Of a stretch of DNA of 64,000 nucleotides, positions 9,452-24,400 are shown piece after piece (the stretch's first letter is position 1; each line of letters starts with the position of its first letter). The DNA comes from Synaphobranchus kaupii. Taxonomy: Eukaryota > Chordata > Actinopteri > Anguilliformes > Synaphobranchidae. A program made the position numbers and the translations under genes. Below the pieces are notes generated by a model. That model did no database searches, was not told the DNA's origin, and saw only the letters and a list, made by a program, of their open reading frames with translations. The stretch is from contig CM056376.1 in the NCBI GenBank assembly GCA_029718625.1, forward strand, positions 112,604,112 to 112,668,111, in the 5' to 3' direction.

Positions 9452-12400
9452 GGCTAAATAACAGTGGATGCAGTTAATGATGTTTACAATGTTAACAGGC
9501 ATTTATTTATTTACCCACAAGCGTTACGATTTCCCAAGACAAATTTAAGTTATTTAAATAAGTAGTGGTGGCAAGATACACGACATTCATTTTACACAGG
9601 AAACAAAATTAGGCTACCTTTATAAAGAAATTTCTTATCAGAGTAAAATGTAAGAGCGATGTAGCCTACGGTCATATTTAAAGAAACCCCCCTTGCTTAT
9701 GGGCATTGGGCAGCGCATTGCGATTGGGTAAATCACGACACAGTCTTCAGGCCGTGGGCAGGAGCAGACACAGTGAGAAGGACAGGACTCCTCTGTTCCT
9801 GATCTAGTGTGCTGTGTAGAGCGGTGGCTAGTTCCTAAACTTTCAGAACCCACGGCCCATTTAACCCTTTGAAGAGTAGCCTACATTTTTTTTAAAAATG
9901 TTTTTAAAAAAAAATGTTCTAGACCTCCATTGCTTTCAATTGCCAGTAGTGATCGTTACATCAGCATTAGAATGTTCAGTTAAGAACATTCTCACCACAA
10001 AATTGTGATCTTAAGAAGGGATAATAAGTAATTATTTTGTTTGTTTGACTTGACCACTCAAAAACACACATCCAAGGTAACAGGTGCAGTACATTACCCT
10101 CATGTGTTCAGATATGCGTTGAACATAACAAAGCTGGCTAAAACCTCAGAGCCAATCAGAGTGCAGGATGTTTTATGGGAAACCAAGCTTAAACTTTAAT
10201 TTTCTGTCTGCTCTAGAACATCTGGGGTCGAGATTGCCACTTCGGTAGAGAGGTCTGGCTACTCACTACATCAGGAAAATTCTTTGCTGACAGGGTTTTC
10301 CCATGGAGATGAACAAGTGTTGGTTTGTGCAGATGGTAGGGATTGTTTTTATCAGAGCCAGCTAATGACATAAACACTCTATGCAGTCATTTAGTGCCAA
10401 AACCATGGCCACACAACTCAAGTTTTAAATGTTTGTTTGTTTGTTTATTTATTTATACACTACTCACAAAAAGTTAGGGATATTTGGCTTTCGGGTGAAA
10501 TTTATGGAAAATGTAAGTTCACGCTACAGTGATATTATACGTATCATGAAAGTAGGGCATTTAAGTAGAAGCATGCAATGGTGATTTCCTCATCTCAAAC
10601 AATTTATTGAAACAAAAGCCAACAACAGTGGTGGGTATACCACAACAAAAATGTCAATGTCTCAATAACTTGTCATGTGCCCTTGAGCATCAATTACAGC
10701 TTGACAACGACGTCTCATGCTGTTCACAAGTCGACTTATTGTCTGCTGAGGCATGGCATCCCACTCTTCTTGAAGGGCGGCCCTCAGGTCATTGAGGTTC
10801 TGGGGTACAGAGTTACGAGCCTCTACACCAGGGGTAGGGAACCCTGGTCCTGGAGAGCCGCAGGGTCTGCTGGTTTTAGTTGTTACTCCCCACTTGAATT
10901 GATCAATTAAAGCAGTTGATTACACAGTTAACTCACCTCACCTGGTTTCTTTGGTTTAAGTAGTTGCTGTATTTAAGGTGAAAACAAAAACCAGCAGACC
11001 CTGCGGCTCTCCAGGACCAGGGTTCCCTACCCCTGCTCTACAGGGTGAGTCAGCTGATCCCATAGGTTTTCTATGGGATTCAGGTCTGGAGAAAGTGCAG
11101 GCCACTCCATTTGAGGTACCCCAGTCTCCAGCAGCCTTTCCCTAATGATGCGACCTCGATGAGCTGGAGCATTGTCGTCCATGAAGATGAAATTAGGCCT
11201 GTGTTGTTCATGCAGGGGCACAATGACTGGATTAATGATGTTATTCAGGTAGTATGGGCTTGTCACTGTACCATTCACAAAGTGTAGGGCAGTTCTGTAT
11301 TGACTAGACACACCTGCCCACACTGTAACACCGCCACCACCAAAGGGTCGTCTGGTGACAACAGTGGCTGATGCATAGCGCTCTCCTTGACGTCTCCAAC
11401 ATTGTTGGCGGCCATCATTTCTGCTCAACGTGAATCGACTTTCATCAGAGAACAGTACTGAGGCCCACTGGTCCCTCGTCCAGCGTAAATGCTCCCTGGC
11501 CCATGCAAGACGATGACGCCTGTGCCTGGTGGTGTGGTCAGGTACCCTTGCAGGTCGTCTAGCACGCAGACCACGCTGATGTAAACGGTTTCGAATGGTC
11601 TGATGTGACACTTGGGTGCCTCTCACCTCCCTTAAATGTGCCTGGAGTTGAGTGGCATTCATCATCCGGTTCCGCAGGGCACTGTTCACAATGAAGCGGT
11701 CATCAGTGTGGGATGTGGCCAAAGGACGTCCACTTCTATGCCTTTCTGTGACTCTTCCAGTCTCTCTGTATCTCTGTTGCAACCTGCTGATGACACTCTG
11801 TGACACTCTAAGCTCAGTGGCCACTTCCCTCTGAGAACATCCTGTTTGAAGCCTGTTTGAAGCCACTTCTATGCCTTTCTGTGACTCTTCCAGTCTCTCT
11901 GTATCTCTGTTGCAACCTGCTGATGACACTCTGTGACACTCTAAGCTCAGTGGCCACTTCCCTCTGAGAACATCCTGTTTGAAGCCTCGCAATGGCGAGG
12001 TACTGTTGATCAATTGTTAGGTGTCGTCTTGGTCTCATGATGTCAAAATGTGAACAGCATGATGAAGAGGACTGTTTAAATACCAATTCTAATTGAACCA
12101 GGAAATGTATTGGTCGATTCATGGATCAAACACCTGTTGTGAATTTTGCCGTTCAGCTCCTTGTTAGAGAACAGCAAGTTGTGCAAAAAGTACTGAAACA
12201 TTGAATAGTTGGACATGTGCATTCAAAAGTTTAGAGAAGGTCAAATTAATTTCACCTGTAAAGGTTATAGTGCATTTTAGGTTCATCCTGAAATTTCACC
12301 CGAAAGCCGAATATCCCTAACTTTTTGTGAGTAGTGTATATATATATATATATAATTTCTTATATTGGAGCACTTTGGTGCCAGAATATTCTTGTTTAGG

Positions 12401-15400
12401 GCAACCAAAACCCCAGTGCCGGCTCTGAGGGGTGTACTACAAAGCGAGATTAAGGGGTTAGCGAGCTAGCTTAAGCTTCAACCCTGGGTTTTCTGTACCA
12501 CGAAGGCGACTAACTTTTAATCGGGGTATATTGCCATGGCAATTTACTCTGCACGGCTAACCTGCTCCGGGGCAGGTTATGTTCAGGCTATCGGATTGAA
12601 ATGATAAAAGCACCGCCCTTTGACCAATCAACTCCTTGGCTTTGGAAAAAGGTGTGTCCATTCCAAAGGATCCCATTGGGATAGTGACGGAACTCTTTGC
12701 AGTGCGAAATTATTGAGTTCCGCAAAAGATTTTCTGAGTTCCGGAAAATGCTTGAGAGACTTTTTATGAATACACGTTGGTATGATTGCTTCAGCAAGAT
12801 TTTAAACATGCTGTATCAGGTTTAAAGTTTAGGAGCTCTAGAATGTAGTAGTACAGTTCTCACATTATAAACTGTATGACAATGTACCGTGAGTATAGAG
12901 CATTATTTATTTTGCAAATCTCATCCCTGGCTTTGTTGGAGGCAACGCCGTTGCTTTTTGCTCTTATGATTGTTTCATGTTCTTCGTATCCGTCCATTAT
13001 ATCTGTCCGTATCAGTCTTTTTTTCCGCAGGAGAGAAATACGCTGCTCTAGTACAGCCCATGCTGCACCAGACACCGCCCCTTTTATGGGAACGCGCACA
13101 TAGCTTGATTAATAAAGCCTGTGTGCACTTAGCAAGTTGATAACCACGTTCGTAGTACCGGTTAAGCTAGATTGCAGTGGTTAAGCTTTCTGAAGCCAGC
13201 TAACACAAAGAAACCCTGACTATGTTAAGCTTCCTTCGTAGTATACCCCCCTGGTTGTGATTGGCCAGGTCTAATCTTAGCACTTATTTCATGCTCTGGG
13301 CTGTAATTGAATTATGTTTTATTGGTTAATTTCAAAATGACACAAAGTTATTTTCTTTTTAGATGCAGTTGATGGAGCAGTGAACGGGGAACTTGAAGAG
13401 GTAGGTGAATGTTGTACAGTACCAATCTGGCTGTGCACTGCATAATGCTTGTGCATGTTGTATAGTAGTAATCCAGCTATGTATTGCATAATGCATGTGA
13501 ATGTTGTACAGTACCAATCTGGCTGTGCACTGCATAATGTTTGTGCATGTTGTATAGTAGTAATCCAGCTATGTATTGCATAATGCATGTGAATGTTGTA
13601 CAGTACCAATCTGGCTGTGCACTGCATAATGTTTGTGCATGTTGTATAGTAGTAATCCAGCTATGTATTGCGTAATGCATGTGAATGTTGTACAGTACTA
13701 ATCTGGCTATGCACTTCATAAGGCATGTTGTGCAGTACTAATCTGGCTGTACATTACATTCTGTATTTACATGTTGCATAGTACTAATTCAGTAATGCGT
13801 TCCTAAAAGCACAAAGCTTGCCTCAGATGAATTTCATTAGCACCCTATCATTTTGCAAGCGATTAAATTGGGATAAGCCACATTCAGCCCAGTGGGCAGA
13901 GCATGCTACTAAAATCAAGCTATTTTATGAGCTGCAGACAAGCAATTTACACAAAGACACATGAAAAGCTGACAGGGCCGCAGTCTACTTTATCATCAAT
14001 GTCAGCGCCGCAGTCTGGCATCTAATTTTCAATGCAGATTGGTTAGCACGTTTAATTAATCTGTTCAGACGGCACATGCTGTTATTTTCGGAAGCACCCG
14101 TTAATTGCTCCTTTAAGCCATGTTTTTACATAGACAGTTTGCATTTATACTGTCCCAACCCCCCCCCCCCCCCCCCAACACATTTTATGAGAACACTTGC
14201 ACACTCCTGTTTGTCAGTGCAGCATCTTGCTTCTTTGCTTTTTGGTCACATTCCCAGAATTGAGCAGTGCATCATGGGTATGCTGTGGGAAGGACGGTTT
14301 GGAAACAGAGTACGATTTATTTTTACAGTTGAAACCTAGCGGACATGATTTCAGCTTAACCCGGGGGATAAATCGAGGTCACCGAAGCATAACACGTTAA
14401 AAGGATAGTTCACCCCATTTTTAAGAATTTGATGTTGTTTTAAAACAATATAAAATTCTTCAAAATGGGTGAACTATCACTTGTAAGAAAGGGTTTCCCA
14501 TGAGCTATGGGCTGCATTCGAATAGTCAAAAAAATAGCTCCTTTTTCCTTTCCTTGCAACTTTTCCTTGACCTCGCCAGAAAACGTCATGGGGGTCAAGG
14601 AAAAGTTGGAAGGAGAGATTTATAAGGAATCTAGCATCTACTGTGGAATTCGAACCTCCTTCTCTACCTTGCGTCGTGGTGCGACGTCCAATCGTATTGA
14701 CGTGACTGTTCAACATAGCAAACTACAACTTCACGAAAAATTACGACAAAAGGCGCATCATTTCCGTCTGCATTTCACTTGAACCGTTTGATCTCGGCGA
14801 TATTTAACCTCTTAACAAATTTGGTGTATTGTCTGATTGTGTCATTGTTTGTTTACTTTCTATTATAAGCCAATATTAACCAACAGTACTAGCCATTCAC
14901 ATTTAGATTTCTGGCATTTCTCAGATGTTCGCCTTGTTGTTTGAATTCGGTAGGTTCCGGAAAACTCAGATGCTTATGAAAACATTGGCGGCATTGCATT
15001 GTGGGGCGCGAATACTACCTTCCTTCTGAAAAGGATAGTCCAGAGCATCCTTTGTGAAAGGACGGATAAAAGGAATTGTGAAGCTCCTTTCCTTCTCAAT
15101 ATAAGAAATTTGAACGGTCCTTAGCATGGCCGCCCGGAAACTATTTCCTGTTCATGTGATCTAAAGAATCCTTCCTTGCTCGAATTTGACTATTCGAATG
15201 CAGCCATGGATTTTGTATCTGACCTTCGTCCTGTGACAGTTTGAGTTTATGCAGTGTAAAAAAAATATATGCGTTAATATCTGGTCCCTGGATTGAGCAG
15301 TTGATTTATTGACCGATAATTCAATCAGCCAACTGATTGTGCTTTCTTGTTTGGTTGATGGGTTGATTGATTGATGGACTGATATGTATTGATTGTGTGC

Positions 15401-18400
15401 TGAAGTGCATTGCTGTAAGTGCTCACAATGTCTCCGCACTGCAGGAGAGTAATGGCCCCTCTGATGCCTACGCGGCCATCTCTAATGCTGACCGCCTACA
15501 GGCCGAGCCAGAGAGCCTGCGCAAGTGGAGGGAAGAGCAGCAGGAGCGCCTGGAGGTTCTGGGTGAGTCAGCACCACAGTGTTAGCACTAGAGTAAGTGT
15601 TAGCTCTGCAGTGTTAGCACTAGAGTAAGTGTTAGCGCTGCAGTGTTAGCACTAGAGTAAGTGTTAGCGCTGCAGTGTTAGCACTAGAGTAAGTGTTAGC
15701 GCTGCAGTGTTAGCACTAGAGTAAGTGTTAGCGCTGCAGTGTTAGCACTAGAGTAAGTGTTAGCGCTGCAGTGTTAGCACTAGAGTAGGTGTTAGCACTG
15801 CAGTGTTAGCACTACAGTGTTAGCACTAGAGTAAGTGTTAGCACTGCAGTGTTAGTACTACAATGTTAGCACTCCAGTGTTAGTACTACAATGTTAGCAC
15901 TGCAGTGTTAGTACTACAATGCTAGCACTGCAGTGTTAGTACTACAATGCTAGCACTGCAGTGTTTGTACTACAATGTTATTACCATAGTGTTAACACTG
16001 CAATGATGAGTAACCTCTGTGCCCCACACTACCCCCCACCCCCAGATGCCAGCTCACGCAGTCAGGAGGTGGAGTGGAAGGAGAAGGCAAAGGAGGAGCT
16101 GCAGGAGTGGTACTCCAGACAGGAGGAGCAATTGGAAAAGACCAAAGTCAACAACAGGTGACCCTCCCCCCATTAGCCTCACCCACTACGGCCACGCCCT
16201 TTTCACCTCACCTCCATAGATATGGATGGGCAAAACGTAAACAGCTAGACTGAGGAGCATATATACTCCTGCTGTACCCTACCGGTCAATAGACTCCTCC
16301 ACTGCCAGTGAAAGATGCAGCAGGTATATAACAGCAGTACAGGCTGCATTCCTGCATGAAACCATCAGCAGGCTTTACTCTTTATATACACAGTATAGTA
16401 TATTTTACTCTATATATTTACTACATAATATATTTACTACATATATACTTTATATGCAGTACACTATACTTTATTCTATATGTTTACTAGATATATACAT
16501 TAAATGCCATATACTTTACTCTATGTATTTACTATATATACAGTATATTATACTTTACTCTATATATTTACAACATACAGTGAGCACCACAATTCATTGG
16601 ACAGTGACACATTTTTTGTTATTTTGGTTCTGTACTCTAGCACTTTGAGTTTGAATGGATACAATGACAATGAGGTTGAAGTGCAGACTGTCAGCAAGTT
16701 ATCCATCCGTATCTACTGGATATCTGGCAGCAGAGTGATGGTTTAAGGCTTGTTTGTTACATCAGACCCTTGATGACTTAGAGCCATTTAGCCAACCATG
16801 TGTTCCATACTGTTCCAGTGTAATTTACAGCTAAATGTAGTCCCACCCCCCAATTCCCATAGAGATCCATTCAAATGCAGAGAGGTTATAGTATCGCTTG
16901 TAGGAGTACCAGTAAATAAGATATCAAGAGTCTTTTGATATTGTTGGGTCAAAGACATCAGGAAGTCATTGCATGCAAAGGACATGCAACCAAATATAAA
17001 GAATTATTACTTTATTGTACATTATGTTGAACTGTCCAATATTTTTTGATGCCTGAAAATGGGGGGGGCTATGTACAAAAAGTTCTATAATTTCCAAATG
17101 GTTCATCCGATATGGATGAAAATACCCTCAAATTAAATCTGACAGTCTGCACTTCAACCTCATTGTATCCTTTCAAACTCAAAGTGCTAAAGTACAGAAC
17201 CAAAACAACAAAAAAATGTGTCATTGTCCAATTAATTATGGTGCTCACTGTATACACAGTATACTATATTTGGCTATCTATGAATCCATAAGGACTCCAT
17301 TGCATAAAGGGACCATTTAAACTGTTATACTCATCTATGTGTGTTTTCTGTGAGCAGTTTTCCTGAATGGTGACCAGGACAAACTTGGACTTCAGAACAT
17401 TTACCTGTTTGCACAGGTTAATTCCTGCATTAACAGGAGAAGATACGCAGTTGTGATAATTATATTATAACAGGTTGTTGTTTTTTTTGCTTTTTTTTTT
17501 GTTGCATTTTTCCGATTCCACGTTTCCAGGTTAAACCTGACACCACTCCAGAATTAGTGACTGGGGTGACCCCTGTAAGAGAGTGCAGGGGGCCTCTGGA
17601 TTGTGGCCTTGCTCAACGAAAAGCTACTGTAATGTCCCCCCTAATAAGCAAATAACTTCATGAACATAAGGACCTAACTGCCATTTCATTCTCTTACCTC
17701 ACGCACATTTCCATATTAATAGACCAATTCCGCATTAGTATAACAACGTTAAACATCCTTACGCATACCGATAATCATATGAACAAATTGCCTACCAACT
17801 AGTGTTGAATATTATTCCGAAAATTTGTTATTTTTAAACCCGGGATCATAACACCTTGCTCCCGGGGAATCCTGTCGAAAAAAGCAGGGGCGTTCTAGTA
17901 GGCTATTATCAAATGTGTGACCCTACTTATTGGTTTACAGGCTATACCTGCATCCATATATGCAATATAAAACTATCTTTCAGCACCATGGCATTGTCCA
18001 TTAGCATACTATTGGCTGAGATTCTTGAATATCAATAACAACAAACTGTTTTTCAAAGACATTTTTATTAATAAAAGCAATTGATTTTCTGTACAAAATT
18101 ATGGCTGCTTTGGAACTTCGGACATCTAAACAAAGGCTATAGGGCTATTTGACCTACCTGCACCGTGAGAAGTATTAACGCTGGCTATAACTGTTCATGA
18201 CAAAAAGGCTTTTAGGTCTACAGGCAAACGGCCAGTGTTTAAGGAAAAGGACTATACCCCCCCTCAAAAAAATAATGCCGACACATTTTTACTCTCTTCT
18301 TTGAAATGTCGAGGACTGAGAAATTTGGAAATAAAGTGACGTGTTATGCAGAAATTTATCTTATAACAAGCCAATATAAAAAATGAAACCTAAATAAAAA

Positions 18401-21400
18401 AATCTAGGTTTTTGCTGCAATAACTGAGAATGAGTAATAGGCCACATTATATAGCCTAAGTAAATGTTATGGCATAAATACAATGACTTAATATGATGGC
18501 ATAAATAAAATAATTCCATCAAGACACATCTGCAAATGTACGCTAGCCTACCGTTGTGAAATGAGAGACGAAGGTATCTATATATACTTGCAACTTGCTC
18601 TAAGAATTCCAGCTCGTTTTGTAATTATAGCTGGGCTATATTTCTGCAGAATCTGATGTCCTGGAATAACAAAACTATGGGTTGGGTTCATTATTAGGCT
18701 ACCCCTTGTCCCTATCCAACGGTTGCCCCGTAGTCATTGATGTCGCAATTATAGTAGCCTATTCTTTTCCTCTGAAATTAATTTACAACAAAAAAACGAC
18801 ATTTTGCCTCGTTAGTATTAAGTTTCTAAAAATTCTTCCACACGTTGCTTGACATTCCAATGGAGCAGGTATATTGAACTTCACGTATATTGCACGTTTG
18901 AGCAGGTATATTGAACTTCTATTTTCTGTGCATGCTCTAGCAACGTTCACGCATGAGTAGGCTAGGCGTAAGTTTTTTCAAATGGTGGATACTGCTTTTT
19001 AGAAATAAACTTCATATAGCCTATTGGTTATTTTACTGTACTTAATTAGACCAAATATAATGCAAGAGTTATTTTTCTGCATTGCCCATGTTAAATTTCC
19101 CAGTTTTCCCGACGTCACTCCGGCGGTTGGGAACGGGAAGGAATTGTGATGGGAAATACCGGGATCCCGGGAACCGGGATTAATCACTACAACCAACTAA
19201 ATCATAATTCAAATCTCTCCCCCTAGTGGTGGCATGCAGAAATTGTAGCTTTTAGTTTTTCTGATTTTTTTCTTTTTCTTTCTTTTCCTCCAAACTTTGT
19301 GCTGACGTGTCATTGGACGGTACCTCTGTTTCTCTCCTCCTTTTTACCGCTCTCTCTCTTCTCTCCTGCCGCCATCCCTGCTGCTCGCCTCTGGGCCTTG
19401 TGCTATCTGTCCAGGGTGCTGGATGAAGACTTCTACAAACAGCCCTTCTCTGAGCTGATTGGTTATGTGTATGTTGCTCAAAACTAACCCCCTTCCTCTC
19501 TGTGCACGCTGCTCGCCTCACGCCCCCATTAACACCCAAATATTTTCCTTTACAGTCGAGGCTTGTTTCCATCACATTATCATTACCATTATTCATTATG
19601 GGTTCCTTCATTGCTTAGAGACAGAGCAGCAGTCTTATGAGAGTATGAATAAGGAATATGTACACATCTGTGGTACCCATGACAAATTATTTTGGCCTTA
19701 TCAATGGATGACTGATTTGAGTAGTTGGTCTTTTTGTTGGTCTGAATTCACAAAGTGTGAATCTATAAAATCTTAAGTCTTTCAGAATTTAAAGGTCATT
19801 TTAATGAACTTTTCAAGAGCTGTTGCGTAATGCTTTTTATATATATATATTATATATATATATATATAATATATATATATAGTGCTAAGATGAGCCGAAT
19901 GTGTAACGTTACTGTACAGCTAATGTTAATTATGGAAGTTTTCATTTTTGTAGTTTTATTTGTTAATAAATAAATTTGTAGTTATATATAATTTTAACAG
20001 TTGTACACTTTTCCATTCACAACTCACTGATCGTTATGTATTCTATATACTGTATGTTCAGATATCTTTACGGTTAAAGAATCAAGGCCTAATTGTACCT
20101 GTGCCTGCAAGAAACACAGTTACATGCAACATGGAAAATGTACCGTGAGTTTCAAGTAAGAGATTCTGATCAATCTGAGCAAAAGGTAAATTCTTGGGGT
20201 GTGCAGGCATCAGGAAGTATTTCTTCACAGAGAGTAGTCGCCATGTGGAATAGCTTGCCAGGTCATGTAGTAGAGGCAGAAACCCTAGGGGGTTTTAAGG
20301 CCAGGCATGATATGGTGCTAGATACAATCTAGTTTGTAGGTAAACGGTGAGCACTAGGTACCCTTTAGTGAAAGGGAAATGGCGAGCATTGTTTGGCTGC
20401 CGTAGCCTGTTCTCGTCATTATGTTATACTATGTTAAGAACAGCAGACAAAAGAGGACCAAACGGGTGGTGCTTCACAGCCAGGACAGGCCAGGTACATA
20501 CAGAAGGATCCATAGCTGTATTACCTCACTGGGACTAACCAAAAATAAGGAGAGCCCTGAACAATCAAAGCTCGTAAAAACACACCCCCTCACTGCCTGC
20601 ATTGCTGTAGGCACTGAGCATAGATCATTCCCATAAGCTCATAAGTTGCATAATGTCCTTTTTTCCGCTTGATTGAAAGTTAACTACAAACTCCAATTCC
20701 AAAAACGTTGGGACAGTATGTAAAATGCACATAAAAGCAGTGATTTGTAAATTCTTTATTACGTACATTTAATTGAAAACAGTACAAAGGAAAGATATTT
20801 AATGTTTTATCTTATCAACTTTATAGATTTTTGTAAATGTACGCTAATTTAGAATTTGATGCCTGCAACAAATTCCAAAAAAGTTGGGACAGAGGAAAAA
20901 AAAAAAAGACTGGGAAGTTTAAAAAACCCATGGATGGCTAAATGGCTGTAAGTCATCAAGAGTCTGCGGTATCAAACAAGCCTCAAACCATCACTGCTGC
21001 CAGATATGCAGTAGTTTTTGGAACTTCTTTTTTGAACTTTATTTTTATTTTATTTTTTATTTTTTTTTGCCCCTGTCCCAACTTTTTTGGAACGTGTTGC
21101 AGGCATCAAATTCTGAATTAGGATATATTTACAAAAATTAATAACGTTGATAAGGAAAAACATTACATATCTTTTCTTTGTACTGTTTTCAATTAAACGT
21201 ATATCAAAGATAATTTACAAATCACTGCTTTCTGCTTTTATGTGCATTTTGCACACTGTCCCAACTTTTTTGGAATTGGAGTTTGTATAAGAAACAAGAA
21301 TGTTTAAATTGTACAGCCCTTGTTTTTCTCATCAGTACAGGCAGATTCATTAGGAGAGGTGAAGTCCAGGCTTGTTGGAGTGTTGGATACACTAGTTTGG

Positions 21401-24400
21401 AGGCAAATTGCCTGTTCTCATCATTTTGTATTCTTATCAATTTTCCATTGGAAAGCTTTGCCAGATTTGCATATGACATCGACAAAATTGTATAATGTGG
21501 AATGGCACAATGACAAGGACAATAGTAAGACATATGATCATGTGTATTTCCTTAAAATGCTTGCAGTTATCTGAACATATAGTATGTAATACGTGTCCAT
21601 TTTTTCATAATGTATTCATGTGCACATTAAGGACATTTCTGTGTTTATATTACAAATAATTGACAATAAACACATGTTTAGTTTGTCCAATGGTAATTCC
21701 AGTGGTTGTGTTGTGATGTCGGTGTAAAATAATGTAAACCTTCCCCTGAAACCATGTGTTATATGCTGTTTGCCTAGGCAGTAGTTCTGTTTGAAGCAAC
21801 TGTGTTTCTATTTATTTCACACTCAGTATTCACTTTAGGATTGACGGTCTGTCTTTTAAAGGAATAATTCAGTTAGTCTTCAGTTAACAGGTATGTAGCA
21901 CATGCTTCAGCTGTCTGGGCTGTGTCCTTTGGGATCTTATACTGTGAATAAAATAGCAGAGAATGCTAAGAAATGTATATATACGTATATACAGTTGAAG
22001 TCGGAAGTTTACATACACTTAGGTTGAAGTCATTAAAACAAATTTTTAACCACTCCACAGATTTCATGTTGGCAAACTATAGTGTTGGCAAGTCAGTTAG
22101 GACATCTAGTTTTTGCATGATACAAGTAATTTTTCCAACAATTGTTTACAGACAGATTATTTCACTTTTAATTAACTATATCACAATTCCAGTGGGTCAG
22201 AAGTTTGCATACACTAAGTTGACTGTGCCTTTAAATTTTTAATATTTGGTCACATATCCTTTGCATACCATGACTTCCTGATGTCTGTGACCCAACAACA
22301 TCAAAAGACTCTTGATATCTTATTTTCTGGTACTCTTACAAGTGATACTATAACGTCTCTGCATTTGAATGGATCTCTATGGGAATTGGGGGGTGGGACT
22401 AGATTTAGCTGTAAATTATGCTGGAACCGTATGGAATACATGATTGTTAAAATGGCATCAAGGGTCTGAGGTATCAAACAAGCCTTAAACCATCAATCTG
22501 TTGCCAGATATGCAGTAGATATGGATGGATCATATCATAAGGGTTGTTTTTCCTGACAAATTTCCTATTGAACTCTATGGAAAAATAAGTCAGGAGAAGA
22601 AACCCTTCAAGTTATCCATCCATATCTACTGTAGTTCTGGCAGCAGAGTGATGATTTAAGGCTTGTTTGATAAGTCAGACCCTTGATGACTTAAAGCCAT
22701 TTAGCCAACCATGTGTTTCTATACTGTTCCAGTGTAATTTACAGCTAAATCTAGTCCCACCCCCCAATTCCCATAGAGATCCATTCAAATGCAGAGACGT
22801 TATAGTATCACTTGTAAGAGTACCAGAAAATAAGATATCAAGAGTCTTTTGATGTTGTTGGGTCACAGACATCAGAAAGTCATGGTATGCAAAGGATATG
22901 TGACCAAATATAAAACATTTAAAGGCACAGTCAACTTAGTGTATGCAAACTTCTGACCCACTGGAATTGTGATATAGTTAATTAAAAGTGAAATAATCTG
23001 TCTGTAAACAATTGTTGGAAGAATTACTTGTCATGCACAAACTAGATGTCCTAACTGACTTGCCAACACTATAGTTTGCTAACATGAAATCTGTGGAGTG
23101 GTTAAAAATAAGTTTTAATGACTTCAACCTAAGTGTATGTAAACTTCCGACTTCAACTGTATATACAGTGACACATCTTTTGTTATGTTGGTTCTGTACT
23201 CTAGCACTTTGAGTTTGAAAGGATACAATGACAATGAGGCTGAAGTGCAGGCTATCAGCTTTAATTTGAGAGTATTTTCATCCATATCGGATGAACCGTT
23301 TAGAAACTATAGAACCTTTTGTACATAGTCCCCCCCCCCCCCATTTTCGGGCATCAAAAGATATTGAACAGTTTAACATAATGTACAATAAAGTAATCAT
23401 TTTTAATATTTGGTCGCATGTCCTTTGCATGCCATGACTTCCTGATGTCTGTGACCCAACAATATCAAAAGACTCTTGATATATTATTTTCTGGTACTCT
23501 TACAAGCGATACTATAATTTCTCTGCATTTGAATGGATCTCTATGGGAATTTGGGGGTGGGACTAGATTTAGCTGTAAATTACCCTGGAACAAATCAACA
23601 AAACCCTGGAACGAGCCTCAAACCATCACTCTGCTGCCAGATACAGTCAAGCCGGAAAGTCTGAACACTCCTTTCACCTATCCACGTTTTATTACGTTAC
23701 AGACCTATTCTACAATAGATTGAGTTCATTTTTTGCCTCAAACATCTACACACAATAGCCAATAATGACGAAGTGAAAACAGGTTTTTAGAAAATATGCA
23801 ATTTTATTTTACTGACAAAAATAGGTTATTTAGGGGTTACATATCTGTACACACCCTTAGCCTAATACTTGGTTGCTGCACCTTTGGCAGCGATTACAGC
23901 TTCAAGGCATCTTGGGAAAGAAGCTACGAGCTTGGCACACTTGTTTCTGAACATTTTTGCCCATTCCTCTTGGCATATCCTTGCAAGCTCCGTCAGGTTG
24001 GATGGGGAGCGTCGGTACACAGCCATTTTCAGCTCTTTCCGCAGATGTTCAATTGGATTCAGGTCTGGGCTCTGGCTGGGCCACTCAAGGACATGCACAG
24101 ACTTTCTCCGAAGCCACTCCTTTGTTCTCTTGGCTGCGTGCTTCGGGTCGTTGTCATGTTGGAAGGTAAACCTACGCCCCAGTCTGAGGTCCAGAGCGCT
24201 CTGGAGCCGGTTTTCTTCAAGGATCTCGGTGTACTTAGCTGCATTCATCTTTCCCTCTATCAAGACTAGTCGCCCCGTTCCCGCTGCTGAAAAACATCCC
24301 CACATCATGATGCTGCCACCGCCATGCTTCACTGTAGGGATGGTATTAGCCAGGTGATGAGCGGTGCCTGGTTTCCTCCAGACGTGACGCTTGGTATTCA

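Larger units (their letters stand above)
10458..12336 (-). mobile_element. Tc1-like transposon with nested insertions
   Basis: Flanked by TA. The terminal inverted repeats run cactactcacaaaaagttag inward to a cgggtgaaattt motif at both ends. The element is 1,879 bp because a hAT-type miniature element and a tandem duplication have enlarged it. Its transposase lies on the minus strand and belongs to a different lineage from the 4.4-kb element. Confidence 0.93.

Noticed and set aside
13319..13719. Minus-strand frames of about 100 residues in clta intron 2
   Set aside because: They are translations of the 92-bp minisatellite, whose unit happens to lack stops.
23796..24357. Open frames antisense to the Tc1 transposase (also at 5440-5913 and 62288-62852)
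   Set aside because: They recur in all three copies only because they are opposite the same transposase; codon content follows the real gene.
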